Position numbers and translations under genes: made by a program
Origin: a virus
Reading direction: 5' to 3' (one strand)
DNA: 20,653 bases
IMG/VR virus record: IMGVR_UViG_3300033148_007459
Span: 1-20,653 of that record
Shown here: positions 5,987-13,386 of the stretch, piece by piece
Position numbering within the stretch: position 1 is the first letter of the stretch
Layout of the letters: each line of letters opens with the position of its first letter
The notes under the pieces: generated by a model
Databases searched by the model: none
What the model was told of the DNA's origin: nothing
The model's input: the letters and a program-made list of their open reading frames with translations, nothing else

Positions 5987-8262
5987 TATTGATTAACATA
6001 TCCTTCAGTTGTTGTTAAATCATCACCAGTCAATACTTCAGAATATGTTAAAACTTCTAATAATTCGTTTGCTTGACTTTTTAATATGAATAACTGATCT
6101 TCATATGATGATTCTAAATAGCTTGCAAAATTCAATAATTCAGTATAAGTCCATGTAAATTTATCAGCATCAGGGGTTCCTGAAAAACTACTTCCCCAAA
6201 CATTAGTATCATTTTTATTCCAGATTTGAAATGCTGAAATATCAAGAAATTTGAAAGAATAAGGCAATTGTGACCAGTCATATGGGTCCACATCTACTCC
6301 AGTCATTGCTGAAGTATCGACGCCATCTGGAACATAAGCACCATCACTGCGAAGGAAGCACCCATCAATCGCCAACCTCAGTCGTAATATTCCAGTTGTA
6401 TCTCTGTCCCAGAAATCTACTGGCAAAACATTTAATTCTCCATGCATAGCATTAATGGATTCATCCCAAATATTTAAACCTGCGCCAGAATTAAAAGTAA
6501 ATGTAGACCCATTGGACAGTATTAATTCATTACAAGTTCCTGAAGTAAATAATATATTATTTCCAGATTTTGATGGTGTTGAAGTACCTTCAGAACTAAC
6601 TATAGTTATTCCTGTTAAATTTGTAAATTGAATAAATGCACTTCCGTCCCAATTAGCATATGACTGTCCAATAACTAGAGGGCTCTGTTTAACCTTTCCA
6701 ATATAGACTGTATCACATGTTATAACTGGATTCCCGTTGATGTTAAGAGGTATAATAGCATCCGAACCACTTACCAATCCATAACCTACTTCATTGTTTA
6801 TATTGAATAAAGTATTATCATATTGCCATGTGTCTCCAGCTTGTCCTGGATTTCCAACAGTTGCACCAATAAATGTAAGATGATTTGCTGTAAGTAATAT
6901 GTCATAAACAATCAACTCATCTGTCATGGAAAAATTAACATCAAGTAGCTCATTTTCAGTAATACAATCACTTACTCTAATTCTTGCAATTCCACCGTTC
7001 AATTTACTATGTAACCACGTCCCATATAAACTAACATTAAATTTTGTTGATTGTTTAATAACAGTTGCACCAACTACTGGAATTGAACTTTGCGTCACAA
7101 CACCTGATTTAATGTGTGTTATTTGTAAACTTAATGCAGTAGCAGATAAACACGAATCTATTTCATACCATTCATCTACTATAAGACCGCTTACAGTAGT
7201 GTTTTTATACCCTAATGAAGTATTGCATATTATTTTTACATCGTCAGTTCCAGAAGGAATATACAAACTCCATTCTTCATGAGTGACACTAGCGTCTCTT
7301 GAATTTCTATCAACAATCCATTGATCACTTGTATGTGAAAGCAATGAAGGTTTAAACAATACTCTAATTCTAGGGTTTGCAGTATACGCAATATCTTCTT
7401 CTCTTATGCATGTAGTTAAATCAAATTGTGCATAAGTACCCTGCAATATTTCTCTATCTGAATCCGGCAATTCCGCACTTTTGTCATTTAATCTGTATGT
7501 AGAATCATAAGCTTCATAAACATCGTTTAAATCATTCCATGCTTCTAAATATGTTAAACTTGGTTCTAAATATCCTTCAGAAATTGTGAATACTGAATTA
7601 AATTCAGTTTCAAGGCGAGTATTTGTTTGTGATCTAAAAGTAGGAACTACAACTATTTTATATTTAGATCCTAGTTGCAACCATGTATCTGGAACTATTT
7701 TAAAAGTAGTATCTGATAATTTAACCAATGTTGCAGATATTTTTTCTCCACCATTTGAAGTTTTTGTCATATCTGTGGTAATTTTAGTTGAATCTGTAGT
7801 CCACCAAGTATTATCAGTTGTGACAAATCTATTAAATTGTTCCAAATATACTTTATCAGAAATTAAATCATCGTCTTTAAAGTTTTTATTAGTTTCTAAA
7901 AATGGCTCAATTTTTCGTGAAACTTGAGTACTTTCATCAATTGGTTCAACATCAACAATGTAAAATGGTCCGCTAGTATTGAAATTAATCTCATATTGTA
8001 TAAAATTATCCAATTTAATCAAAATATTTAATATTTGACAATTTGGAATAATGTCCAAAAATTTAATTTCCCCTCCAATATCGTACATATAAGGAATTAA
8101 ATTAGTATAGTCACCTTCTTTCGCAAAAAATAATTTTTTATTATTCACATTTTCAGGATCTTTGTCAATATTTAAAATATTTGTCAGAACTTTAAAATGA
8201 GTTTGATCTGTAAATAATTTAAATTTAAAATATGGTATTTGATTATCTGTGGTTTGATACAT
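5986..8262 (-). CDS. Large tail/adhesin protein, lectin-like domains (758 aa)
   Basis: No family is named with certainty. The protein is beta-rich, Ser/Thr/Asn/Asp-rich and Cys-poor, typical of fibre or adhesin proteins. Residues 1-110 resemble a virion-attachment domain. The motif ISEGYLEP is at 227-234, and the neighbouring 444-aa protein has ISEGYLVP at 248-255, suggesting common descent. The segment around GGIARIRVSDCITENELLDV and the surrounding strands look like a LamG / concanavalin A-like lectin sandwich. The last 100 residues (SYEDQLFILKSQANELLEVL) end in a helix. It is translated in tight coupling with both neighbours (TAATG overlaps). The likely role is a long tail or fibre component that binds host surface glycans; this is inferred from composition and position. 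Confidence 0.65.
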   Translation of the reverse strand: MYQTTDNQIPYFKFKLFTDQTHFKVLTNILNIDKDPENVNNKKLFFAKEGDYTNLIPYMYDIGGEIKFLDIIPNCQILNILIKLDNFIQYEINFNTSGPFYIVDVEPIDESTQVSRKIEPFLETNKNFKDDDLISDKVYLEQFNRFVTTDNTWWTTDSTKITTDMTKTSNGGEKISATLVKLSDTTFKIVPDTWLQLGSKYKIVVVPTFRSQTNTRLETEFNSVFTISEGYLEPSLTYLEAWNDLNDVYEAYDSTYRLNDKSAELPDSDREILQGTYAQFDLTTCIREEDIAYTANPRIRVLFKPSLLSHTSDQWIVDRNSRDASVTHEEWSLYIPSGTDDVKIICNTSLGYKNTTVSGLIVDEWYEIDSCLSATALSLQITHIKSGVVTQSSIPVVGATVIKQSTKFNVSLYGTWLHSKLNGGIARIRVSDCITENELLDVNFSMTDELIVYDILLTANHLTFIGATVGNPGQAGDTWQYDNTLFNINNEVGYGLVSGSDAIIPLNINGNPVITCDTVYIGKVKQSPLVIGQSYANWDGSAFIQFTNLTGITIVSSEGTSTPSKSGNNILFTSGTCNELILSNGSTFTFNSGAGLNIWDESINAMHGELNVLPVDFWDRDTTGILRLRLAIDGCFLRSDGAYVPDGVDTSAMTGVDVDPYDWSQLPYSFKFLDISAFQIWNKNDTNVWGSSFSGTPDADKFTWTYTELLNFASYLESSYEDQLFILKSQANELLEVLTYSEVLTGDDLTTTEGYVNQ

Positions 8263-9596
8263 TATATCGTTTCTTTATTTATTTTTATAATCCACGAATT
8301 TTGATATTGTGAAACATTACTTGAATCAAACATTTCTAATTGTATTACAACTATTCCCTGATTAGGAAATGAGAAGTGTTCAAAATCTCCTCTCCTAGAT
8401 TCTTCAGATTTTCCATTAATTGACCAAATCCTCAACGGATATGCAATTCCAGTGCTTCCCAATGTAAAAAAGGTATTTATTTCATACTCATCATCGAAAA
8501 AATCAATATTATCTAATTGAGGTATTGTTGCAATTTCAATTGCATCTAATTTTTCACCATATGCAGCACTTAATTCAGAATGTACGTGAGTTGCTTGATC
8601 AGCAAATAATTCTGCTTCAATAACATTAACGAAATCACATCTTCCATTAACACCGTCAATAGTGGCTGGAACTTGCTCAAATCTTGCAATTGAAGTGTAT
8701 TCAATTTGATTTATTTTTCTAAATGGAAATCTTGTAAAAACATCTAAGCTAGAATCAAATGTATTTTTTTCACTCCACAACAAATTATTTGAATCAGTAA
8801 CAGTGAATTCGTCTAATGAAATTTTATCTTCAGGTACTAAATACCCTTCACTAATTGCTATATCTGCAATTAAAACATCGTCACCATATAATTCAAAATC
8901 CCATAACAAACCAGTCCATTTAGTTCCAGATACAGTTAAATCTGAAGCAATATATAATTCATCTATTGAAATTGATGGTTGTGTACTTGGTTGATTAACT
9001 GATAATTGACTACCATCTTTCCACAATTTTACATAATCACTATTTGCTTCATTTTTATCATATTCAAATTCCAGAAGAAAAACTTCATCTTCAACAAAAA
9101 CAGTATGTGAAACAATTTCATCAGTATATCCAAGTCCCTCTACTTTTAGTGAGCCAGATTCATTATAAAATTTAAATTTTATTGGATCATTGCTAGACCA
9201 AATAGTGTCTTCGGATGTAAGATTATCTAATCTACCATAAAATTTAATTTTAATTTTATCTACAGTGGTAAATAATGTTTTTAAAATATATAAATGAGCT
9301 TCGCTATCAAAATAACCAACATTTCTTTTTATATATGGAACAAAACCATAACTTTTAGATTGTTCAAATATTTGCAACATTTCTTCTTTTTTTGAAACAT
9401 ATAAAATATTATTATCAATATTGTTTGCTATCTGATCATCAATAATTGCTTCTTCGCCTGAACTAAATGTTCCATAAACAGTTAATGCATTGGTTGCAGG
9501 TAAATATAAAAGACCATCAACGATTAATCCCAATTGACGTAAATTTTGGTGCAACATTTTTGTTGAAATATTTGAAGCAGTTGTTACATATGACAT
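8262..9596 (-). CDS. Tail/adhesin protein with LamG-like segment (444 aa)
   Basis: 444 aa, no confident family. Residues about 95-255 alternate strands with polar loops (IKIKFYGRLDNL, VFLLEFEYDKNE, YVKLWKDGSQL, LLWDFELYGDD), in the manner of concanavalin A-like/LamG lectin modules, ending in ISEGYLVP (248-255), the motif shared with the 758-aa protein. The C-terminal 150 residues form another beta-rich region with LRIWSINGKSEESRRGDFEHF. The N-terminus MSYVTTASNISTKMLHQNLRQL may form an attachment helix. The gap before it (9597-9628) holds a near-match to the late box (AATAAATA, 9614-9621) and the Shine-Dalgarno is poor, whereas its stop overlaps the next ATG. A structural tail or fibre role is inferred from composition and neighbours. 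Confidence 0.6.
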   Translation of the reverse strand: MSYVTTASNISTKMLHQNLRQLGLIVDGLLYLPATNALTVYGTFSSGEEAIIDDQIANNIDNNILYVSKKEEMLQIFEQSKSYGFVPYIKRNVGYFDSEAHLYILKTLFTTVDKIKIKFYGRLDNLTSEDTIWSSNDPIKFKFYNESGSLKVEGLGYTDEIVSHTVFVEDEVFLLEFEYDKNEANSDYVKLWKDGSQLSVNQPSTQPSISIDELYIASDLTVSGTKWTGLLWDFELYGDDVLIADIAISEGYLVPEDKISLDEFTVTDSNNLLWSEKNTFDSSLDVFTRFPFRKINQIEYTSIARFEQVPATIDGVNGRCDFVNVIEAELFADQATHVHSELSAAYGEKLDAIEIATIPQLDNIDFFDDEYEINTFFTLGSTGIAYPLRIWSINGKSEESRRGDFEHFSFPNQGIVVIQLEMFDSSNVSQYQNSWIIKINKETI

Positions 9597-9628
9597 TTAT
9601 TTTAAATCCATTATATTTATTAAGATGA

Positions 9629-10270
9629 TTACATTTGTTTAACAGTCAATACAACATCCCATATTGCTGACGTTTCACCAGACAATGTGGTTCTATATTG
9701 CAATTTCAAACTATGTAGTCCTGATGTTATTGTTTGAACAAATTTTCTTGAATTATATAATTTTTGTGAAGTTCCAGTACCCATCCATGAACCAGAATCA
9801 CTTGCTGCTTGTTCAGTGTGTAATTGTCCAATCATTGTTGCATCATCATAAAATAATCTGGATTCAAAATCAGATGTAACAGAATCATGATTCCAACCAT
9901 ATGTAATTTCAATTAAAAAAGTTCCAGTTGATGCAAGATTCAAATTTAAAGTTGCCTTTGTTTGAAAGTCATCTGAAGTAGTCATAGTTACAGATGAATC
10001 TGTAATGTAATATTCATTAATGTTTTGTTCAAGAGTATTTATTCTTGTTTCATGATCTGCAATATCTGCAATGTTTTGTTGAACAGTTGCATTATTAGTT
10101 ACACTTGTTTGAAAATCAGATACATCTGTAGATGAGTGTGTGTGACCAACATTTGATTTGTTTGCATAAAGATCATCAAAATTTACCTGTATTTTATGAA
10201 AGACATCCCATGCGGACTCACCAGTATCATCATCGGGCGTTGTTCCTAAAATTAAATCTTGTTGTGACAT
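9629..10270 (-). CDS. Short tail fibre protein (213 aa)
   Basis: The N-terminal pattern LILGTTPDDDTGESAWDVF followed by HKIQVNFDDLY (residues 6-35) matches the 'GTTxxDGTGDSLRDAFxKxNxNFxxLY' motif found at the start of many phage tail fibres and needles. It is followed by NVGHTHSSTDVSDF, the 'GHTH' motif typical of tail-fibre repeats. A short heptad segment (about 60-88) probably trimerises, and the C-terminal 120 residues form a beta-sandwich (TFLIEITYGW, LHSLKLQYRTTLSG, IWDVVLTVKQM) like TNF/C1q-type receptor-binding heads. It is probably a trimeric fibre with a small globular tip. It starts 8 nt after the stop of the membrane-protein gene and is late-transcribed with it. Confidence 0.75.
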   Translation of the reverse strand: MSQQDLILGTTPDDDTGESAWDVFHKIQVNFDDLYANKSNVGHTHSSTDVSDFQTSVTNNATVQQNIADIADHETRINTLEQNINEYYITDSSVTMTTSDDFQTKATLNLNLASTGTFLIEITYGWNHDSVTSDFESRLFYDDATMIGQLHTEQAASDSGSWMGTGTSQKLYNSRKFVQTITSGLHSLKLQYRTTLSGETSAIWDVVLTVKQM

Positions 10271-10278
10271 ATGAAAAA

Positions 10279-10674
10279 CTACCTATTATTAATTTTAAGT
10301 TCTTTTTTTGGTAAAATACAATAAAATTCATCAAATATTTTTTTTGGTACTTCTCTTGGAATTTTATCAGGAATTTTACTTTGTTTTGCTATTTTTAATT
10401 TTTCTAAAGATTTTTGTATATTAGGAGAAGATAAAATAATTGCATCAACTTTTCGTTGCATATTTGTTAGCTGTTCCATAACAACTTTATTTGTATCAAT
10501 GTAGTTTATAATTAAAAAACCATTTATTGATAATATAGTTGTAATAATAAAAAACAATGCTGTTAAATAAGTTTTAATAGATAATTTTTCTTCAACTCTA
10601 TTATTCATAGTTGATAACACTTCACCGAAATGTTTCAAACATTCACTACTTGGTTTTTCTGATGCATTTGTCAC
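10279..10674 (-). CDS. Single-span membrane protein (131 aa), unknown role
   Basis: Not recognised. A hydrophilic 30-residue N-terminus is followed by one clear transmembrane helix (about residues 35-57, YLTALFFIITTILSINGFLI) and a charged, Lys-rich C-terminal tail of about 70 residues (KKIFDEFYCILPKKELKINNR). There is no signal peptidase site or lipobox. The gene is squeezed between small gaps (10 nt and 8 nt) inside the fibre cluster. Phage lysis genes (holin-like or XhlA-like anchors) and tail-chaperone genes are often placed so; a spanin or holin-type role is possible, particularly with an M15 peptidase in the same cluster, but nothing in the sequence proves it. Confidence 0.6.
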   Translation of the reverse strand: MTNASEKPSSECLKHFGEVLSTMNNRVEEKLSIKTYLTALFFIITTILSINGFLIINYIDTNKVVMEQLTNMQRKVDAIILSSPNIQKSLEKLKIAKQSKIPDKIPREVPKKIFDEFYCILPKKELKINNR

Positions 10675-10684
10675 ATTTATGATC

Positions 10685-11032
10685 CTAGATTAAAAATTTT
10701 TTCAACTGATACAAATCAACAGGTTTTATTTTTATATCAGTTGACAATTCTTCAATTGATATTTTTTCAATAATCATAGTTGTTTCTGTTTTAAACAATT
10801 TATCACATTGATTATAAAATTCTTTATAGTTTTCAGATTTTTCATCAACTATATTATATTTTTTAATTAAATTTTCTCTTGACTTGTTTATAATATTTAT
10901 ATTTTTAATAATTTCGTCAAACATCTTCATTATCTTGAATGATAACATGACATTTAATTCCTTATTCATTAAACTTTCAAAACATGGTTTTGTTTGCACA
11001 ATTTCATTTAATGTTATCTTAATTTCTTCCAT
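10685..11032 (-). CDS. Small helical phage protein (115 aa)
   Basis: An almost entirely helical, charged protein. Residues about 28-65 (LSFKIMKMFDEIIKNIN...SRENLIKKYNI) followed by an acidic stretch and a C-terminal IEKISIEELSTDIKIKPVDLYQLKKFLI look like a family of small phage proteins of unknown function with the scheme 'F+IxRxxxxL...R..LIKKYG..DE.G.....E.....VDIEKI.LSDL...IxPxDL..L..LI' that I recognise by eye, possibly related to DUF1617-type proteins. It is neither membrane nor exported. It follows the 639-aa fibre gene by 15 nt and could be an assembly helper or chaperone for that fibre; this is inference from position. The ATG at 11032 has an AGG-like purine run nearby. Confidence 0.6.
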   Translation of the reverse strand: MEEIKITLNEIVQTKPCFESLMNKELNVMLSFKIMKMFDEIIKNINIINKSRENLIKKYNIVDEKSENYKEFYNQCDKLFKTETTMIIEKISIEELSTDIKIKPVDLYQLKKFLI

Positions 11033-11047
11033 TTTTAATTCCTCTTA

Positions 11048-12967
11048 TTATGATGTTTGTGAACAATTTCTAATCATTGAAATCATTGCAGAATGTTGTG
11101 TTACAGTACCCAAATCAACTGAAGCAGTTCTAGATTCTAAAATTGCACTATTTCCAGAAGTTATTTTTTTAATTTTTAATCTTATTTGGTCACCTGCATT
11201 AAAAACTCCAGATGAATTTAAATCAATTAATCTGAGACCATCAACTGTTGCAATAATTTGTGACATTGTGTTTCCTAAATAAATTTGCCAATCGCCTCCA
11301 AGTACTTTATATTCAATCCACACATTCATAATTTGATTTCCTGTTACATTTATAAAAAGTTTTGCAGAACCACAATAATATCCACTTCTACTAAATGTTA
11401 CAACACCTGTTGAACATGATATATCTGTTGAAACATCAGTTGTATCAAATGCAATTACTTGTTCGGATTCAAGAATTGTGTAATTAGTTGATAAATGAGC
11501 AACTAATCTAGGAGCTGGCATACCATATTCAGGAAAATCTATTATTGATTCGTGATTTGATGCAACTGCCACAACAGCACCGTGACCTTCTTCAGAATAA
11601 TTCCAATTTGTTCCATCATAGAAAAAATAATAAGATTTATCATTTTTATCCAATTCAGCACTGTGAATAGTTGTTCCGGATTCATCTTTAACATACACGA
11701 AACAACTATATTCCTTAAATTCTTTCTTTGAATCTCTAACCATGAATGAATTGGAATTTCCGTAAGGTATTGTTATTTCCGCAATTTCAGAAGTAGTATC
11801 CACTAAATAAATAGCTTCTTCATTATGTGTATAAGAACCTGAAAATTCAATGGGATTATCAAGACTAATGTTCTTCTCTCTAAATTCACCCTCATATGCT
11901 TTAATAAATGGTATAAATTCAGTGCCAATTCCCGTTCCAGCTAACATTATTTCACTATGATACATCCATACAGTTTCATTATTATATAATTTAATATCAT
12001 TCGATAAAGGTATTAGAGTCTCATTATCTACATCACTTTCACTAAATTCATGTTCATATTCAGAAACATATGGTATTCCATATTCATCAGTTCGCTTGAT
12101 ACCAAATTTACCAATTCCTGCTTCTTTTGGTATGACAACGTTTCCATACCAAATGAGACCGTCACGAGTTGATACATCAAATGTTGTTTGTTGCCATCCC
12201 GAATAATTTTGTTGAGTGTCTGCTACTAATTGTATATCTTTTTCAATTGCATCATTAATTATAGTTGAACGTGGAGTATCTGACCCATTTGAATATGTGT
12301 AATGCGAGTGCAATACCAAATTATTTCTATCTCTAGCAATATCAACAGTGTATATTCCATCAGTATTACTTTTAATTAATATTGCTTCATCTAAAGAAAT
12401 TGTACCACTATCAGTTCTAATTTGAGGAAAATAACCTTTAATGTCTGATTGAAGTTCTCCGTTAACTTCTGTAAAATGATTTGTAATTCCCCAAATACTT
12501 TCATCAATATCAATATCAACCATATTTGCATTTGTAGAATTTTGTGTTGCAAATATGTGAGAATCAATATAATTTAATTCATAAAAATTATCATTTACTT
12601 CAACATTACTATTATATGAACTAAAATTTCCACCACCTCCACCCATGTAACCAGATGATGCAAGAATGATCCATTTTCCCCATGAACCATTTTTTGATTT
12701 AAATCTAATTTGAGCACCTGATAAAGTTTGTTCATACTGATAAAAATCATTTTCTTGTTCAGTAATATTAATACTATAAGGGCTTTTATATTTAAAAGGT
12801 TTTTCAGTTATAATTAATTCATTGTCATTAATAATGTCTTCTACAATCTCAGGAGTTATTTCAACTGCATTTTCTTCATCAGAGGTTTTTTTGTCTTTGA
12901 CTGCTTTTTTCAGTTGTTCTTTTAATATATTTTGAAGTTTTTCTTCTTTAGACATTTTTGTAGTCAT
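11048..12967 (-). CDS. Tail fibre / adhesin with C-terminal jelly-roll (639 aa)
   Basis: 639 aa. A Lys/Glu-rich N-terminal helix (1-50) precedes LSGAQIRFKSKNGSWGKW (about 82-99), resembling the short structural repeat of phage baseplate or fibre proteins, then a flexible GYMGGGGG hinge (about 105-112). The middle is beta-rich (GLIWYGNVVIP, FGIKRTDEYG, VWMYHSEIMLAG). The last 130 residues have the TNF/C1q-like jelly-roll signature IAFDTTDVSTDISCSTGVVTF, SGYYCGSAKLF and FNAGDQIRLKI, common in receptor-binding heads. A TATAAATA late box lies at 13000-13007, 33 bp before the ATG, so it probably starts its own late transcript. A second in-frame ATG four codons in (MSKEEK) is possible, but no Shine-Dalgarno favours it. 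Confidence 0.7.
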   Translation of the reverse strand: MTTKMSKEEKLQNILKEQLKKAVKDKKTSDEENAVEITPEIVEDIINDNELIITEKPFKYKSPYSINITEQENDFYQYEQTLSGAQIRFKSKNGSWGKWIILASSGYMGGGGGNFSSYNSNVEVNDNFYELNYIDSHIFATQNSTNANMVDIDIDESIWGITNHFTEVNGELQSDIKGYFPQIRTDSGTISLDEAILIKSNTDGIYTVDIARDRNNLVLHSHYTYSNGSDTPRSTIINDAIEKDIQLVADTQQNYSGWQQTTFDVSTRDGLIWYGNVVIPKEAGIGKFGIKRTDEYGIPYVSEYEHEFSESDVDNETLIPLSNDIKLYNNETVWMYHSEIMLAGTGIGTEFIPFIKAYEGEFREKNISLDNPIEFSGSYTHNEEAIYLVDTTSEIAEITIPYGNSNSFMVRDSKKEFKEYSCFVYVKDESGTTIHSAELDKNDKSYYFFYDGTNWNYSEEGHGAVVAVASNHESIIDFPEYGMPAPRLVAHLSTNYTILESEQVIAFDTTDVSTDISCSTGVVTFSRSGYYCGSAKLFINVTGNQIMNVWIEYKVLGGDWQIYLGNTMSQIIATVDGLRLIDLNSSGVFNAGDQIRLKIKKITSGNSAILESRTASVDLGTVTQHSAMISMIRNCSQTS

Positions 12968-12999
12968 TTAAAATTCTCATTATTGGAAACGTTTTTATA

Positions 13000-13007
13000 T
13001 ATTTATA
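13000..13007 (-). promoter_or_regulatory. T4-type late promoter box (TATAAATA) for 639-aa fibre gene
   Basis: An exact TATAAATA on the minus strand in the short gap between the coiled-coil gene (stop at 13014) and ATG 12967. Confidence 0.5.
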
Positions 13008-13013
13008 AAAAAA

Positions 13014-13373
13014 TTATTTATTATCAATTTGTTTTCTAAGATCATAAACATTTTTATCAATGTATGAAATCAATTCTTGTTTTTGTTCATCAATCACTTT
13101 TTTCATTAATTCTAATGTTTGATTAAATTGAGTTGCCATATTTTGCATTTGATTATCGTGATCTATAGTATCGATTTTTTTTCTATTTACTTGTTGAATT
13201 TCTTTTTTCAATTCTTTATCAGTTTTATCTAATTTTATAATTGTTATTTTTTGACTTTCAACGGTATTTTTAATGAGATTATTTAATTTGTCAATATCTT
13301 CAATTATTTTCAATTTAAAATCATCTATTTTTTCTTCAGCTAGTTTTTTATTTTTTTTAATTAATAATAACAT
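13014..13373 (-). CDS. Small coiled-coil protein (119 aa)
   Basis: Not recognised. Beyond a short hydrophobic start (MLLLIKKN) the protein is almost continuous heptad-like helix rich in Lys, Glu, Ile and Leu (EKIDDFKLKIIEDIDKL, KELKKEIQQVNRKK, LMKKVIDEQKQELISYIDKN), i.e. a likely coiled coil. The N-terminal six residues are too short for a signal peptide. It lies between the tailspike and the 639-aa fibre gene, 13 nt after the tailspike stop. A trimerising or chaperone role for fibre assembly, or a spike-baseplate adapter, is possible from this position only. Confidence 0.6.
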   Translation of the reverse strand: MLLLIKKNKKLAEEKIDDFKLKIIEDIDKLNNLIKNTVESQKITIIKLDKTDKELKKEIQQVNRKKIDTIDHDNQMQNMATQFNQTLELMKKVIDEQKQELISYIDKNVYDLRKQIDNK

Positions 13374-13386
13374 TATAAGTTTCCTA

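Noticed and set aside
6926-7282. Plus-strand open frames opposite large genes (also 1121-1384, 7586-7927, 10884-11282, 15766-16071)
   Set aside because: They mirror well-supported minus-strand genes, lack ribosome sites, and show hydrophobic, low-complexity translations typical of antisense shadows.
10894-10901. Another exact minus-strand TATAAATA
   Set aside because: It is inside the coding sequence of the 115-aa protein with no gene start closely following; expected by chance in such AT-rich DNA.
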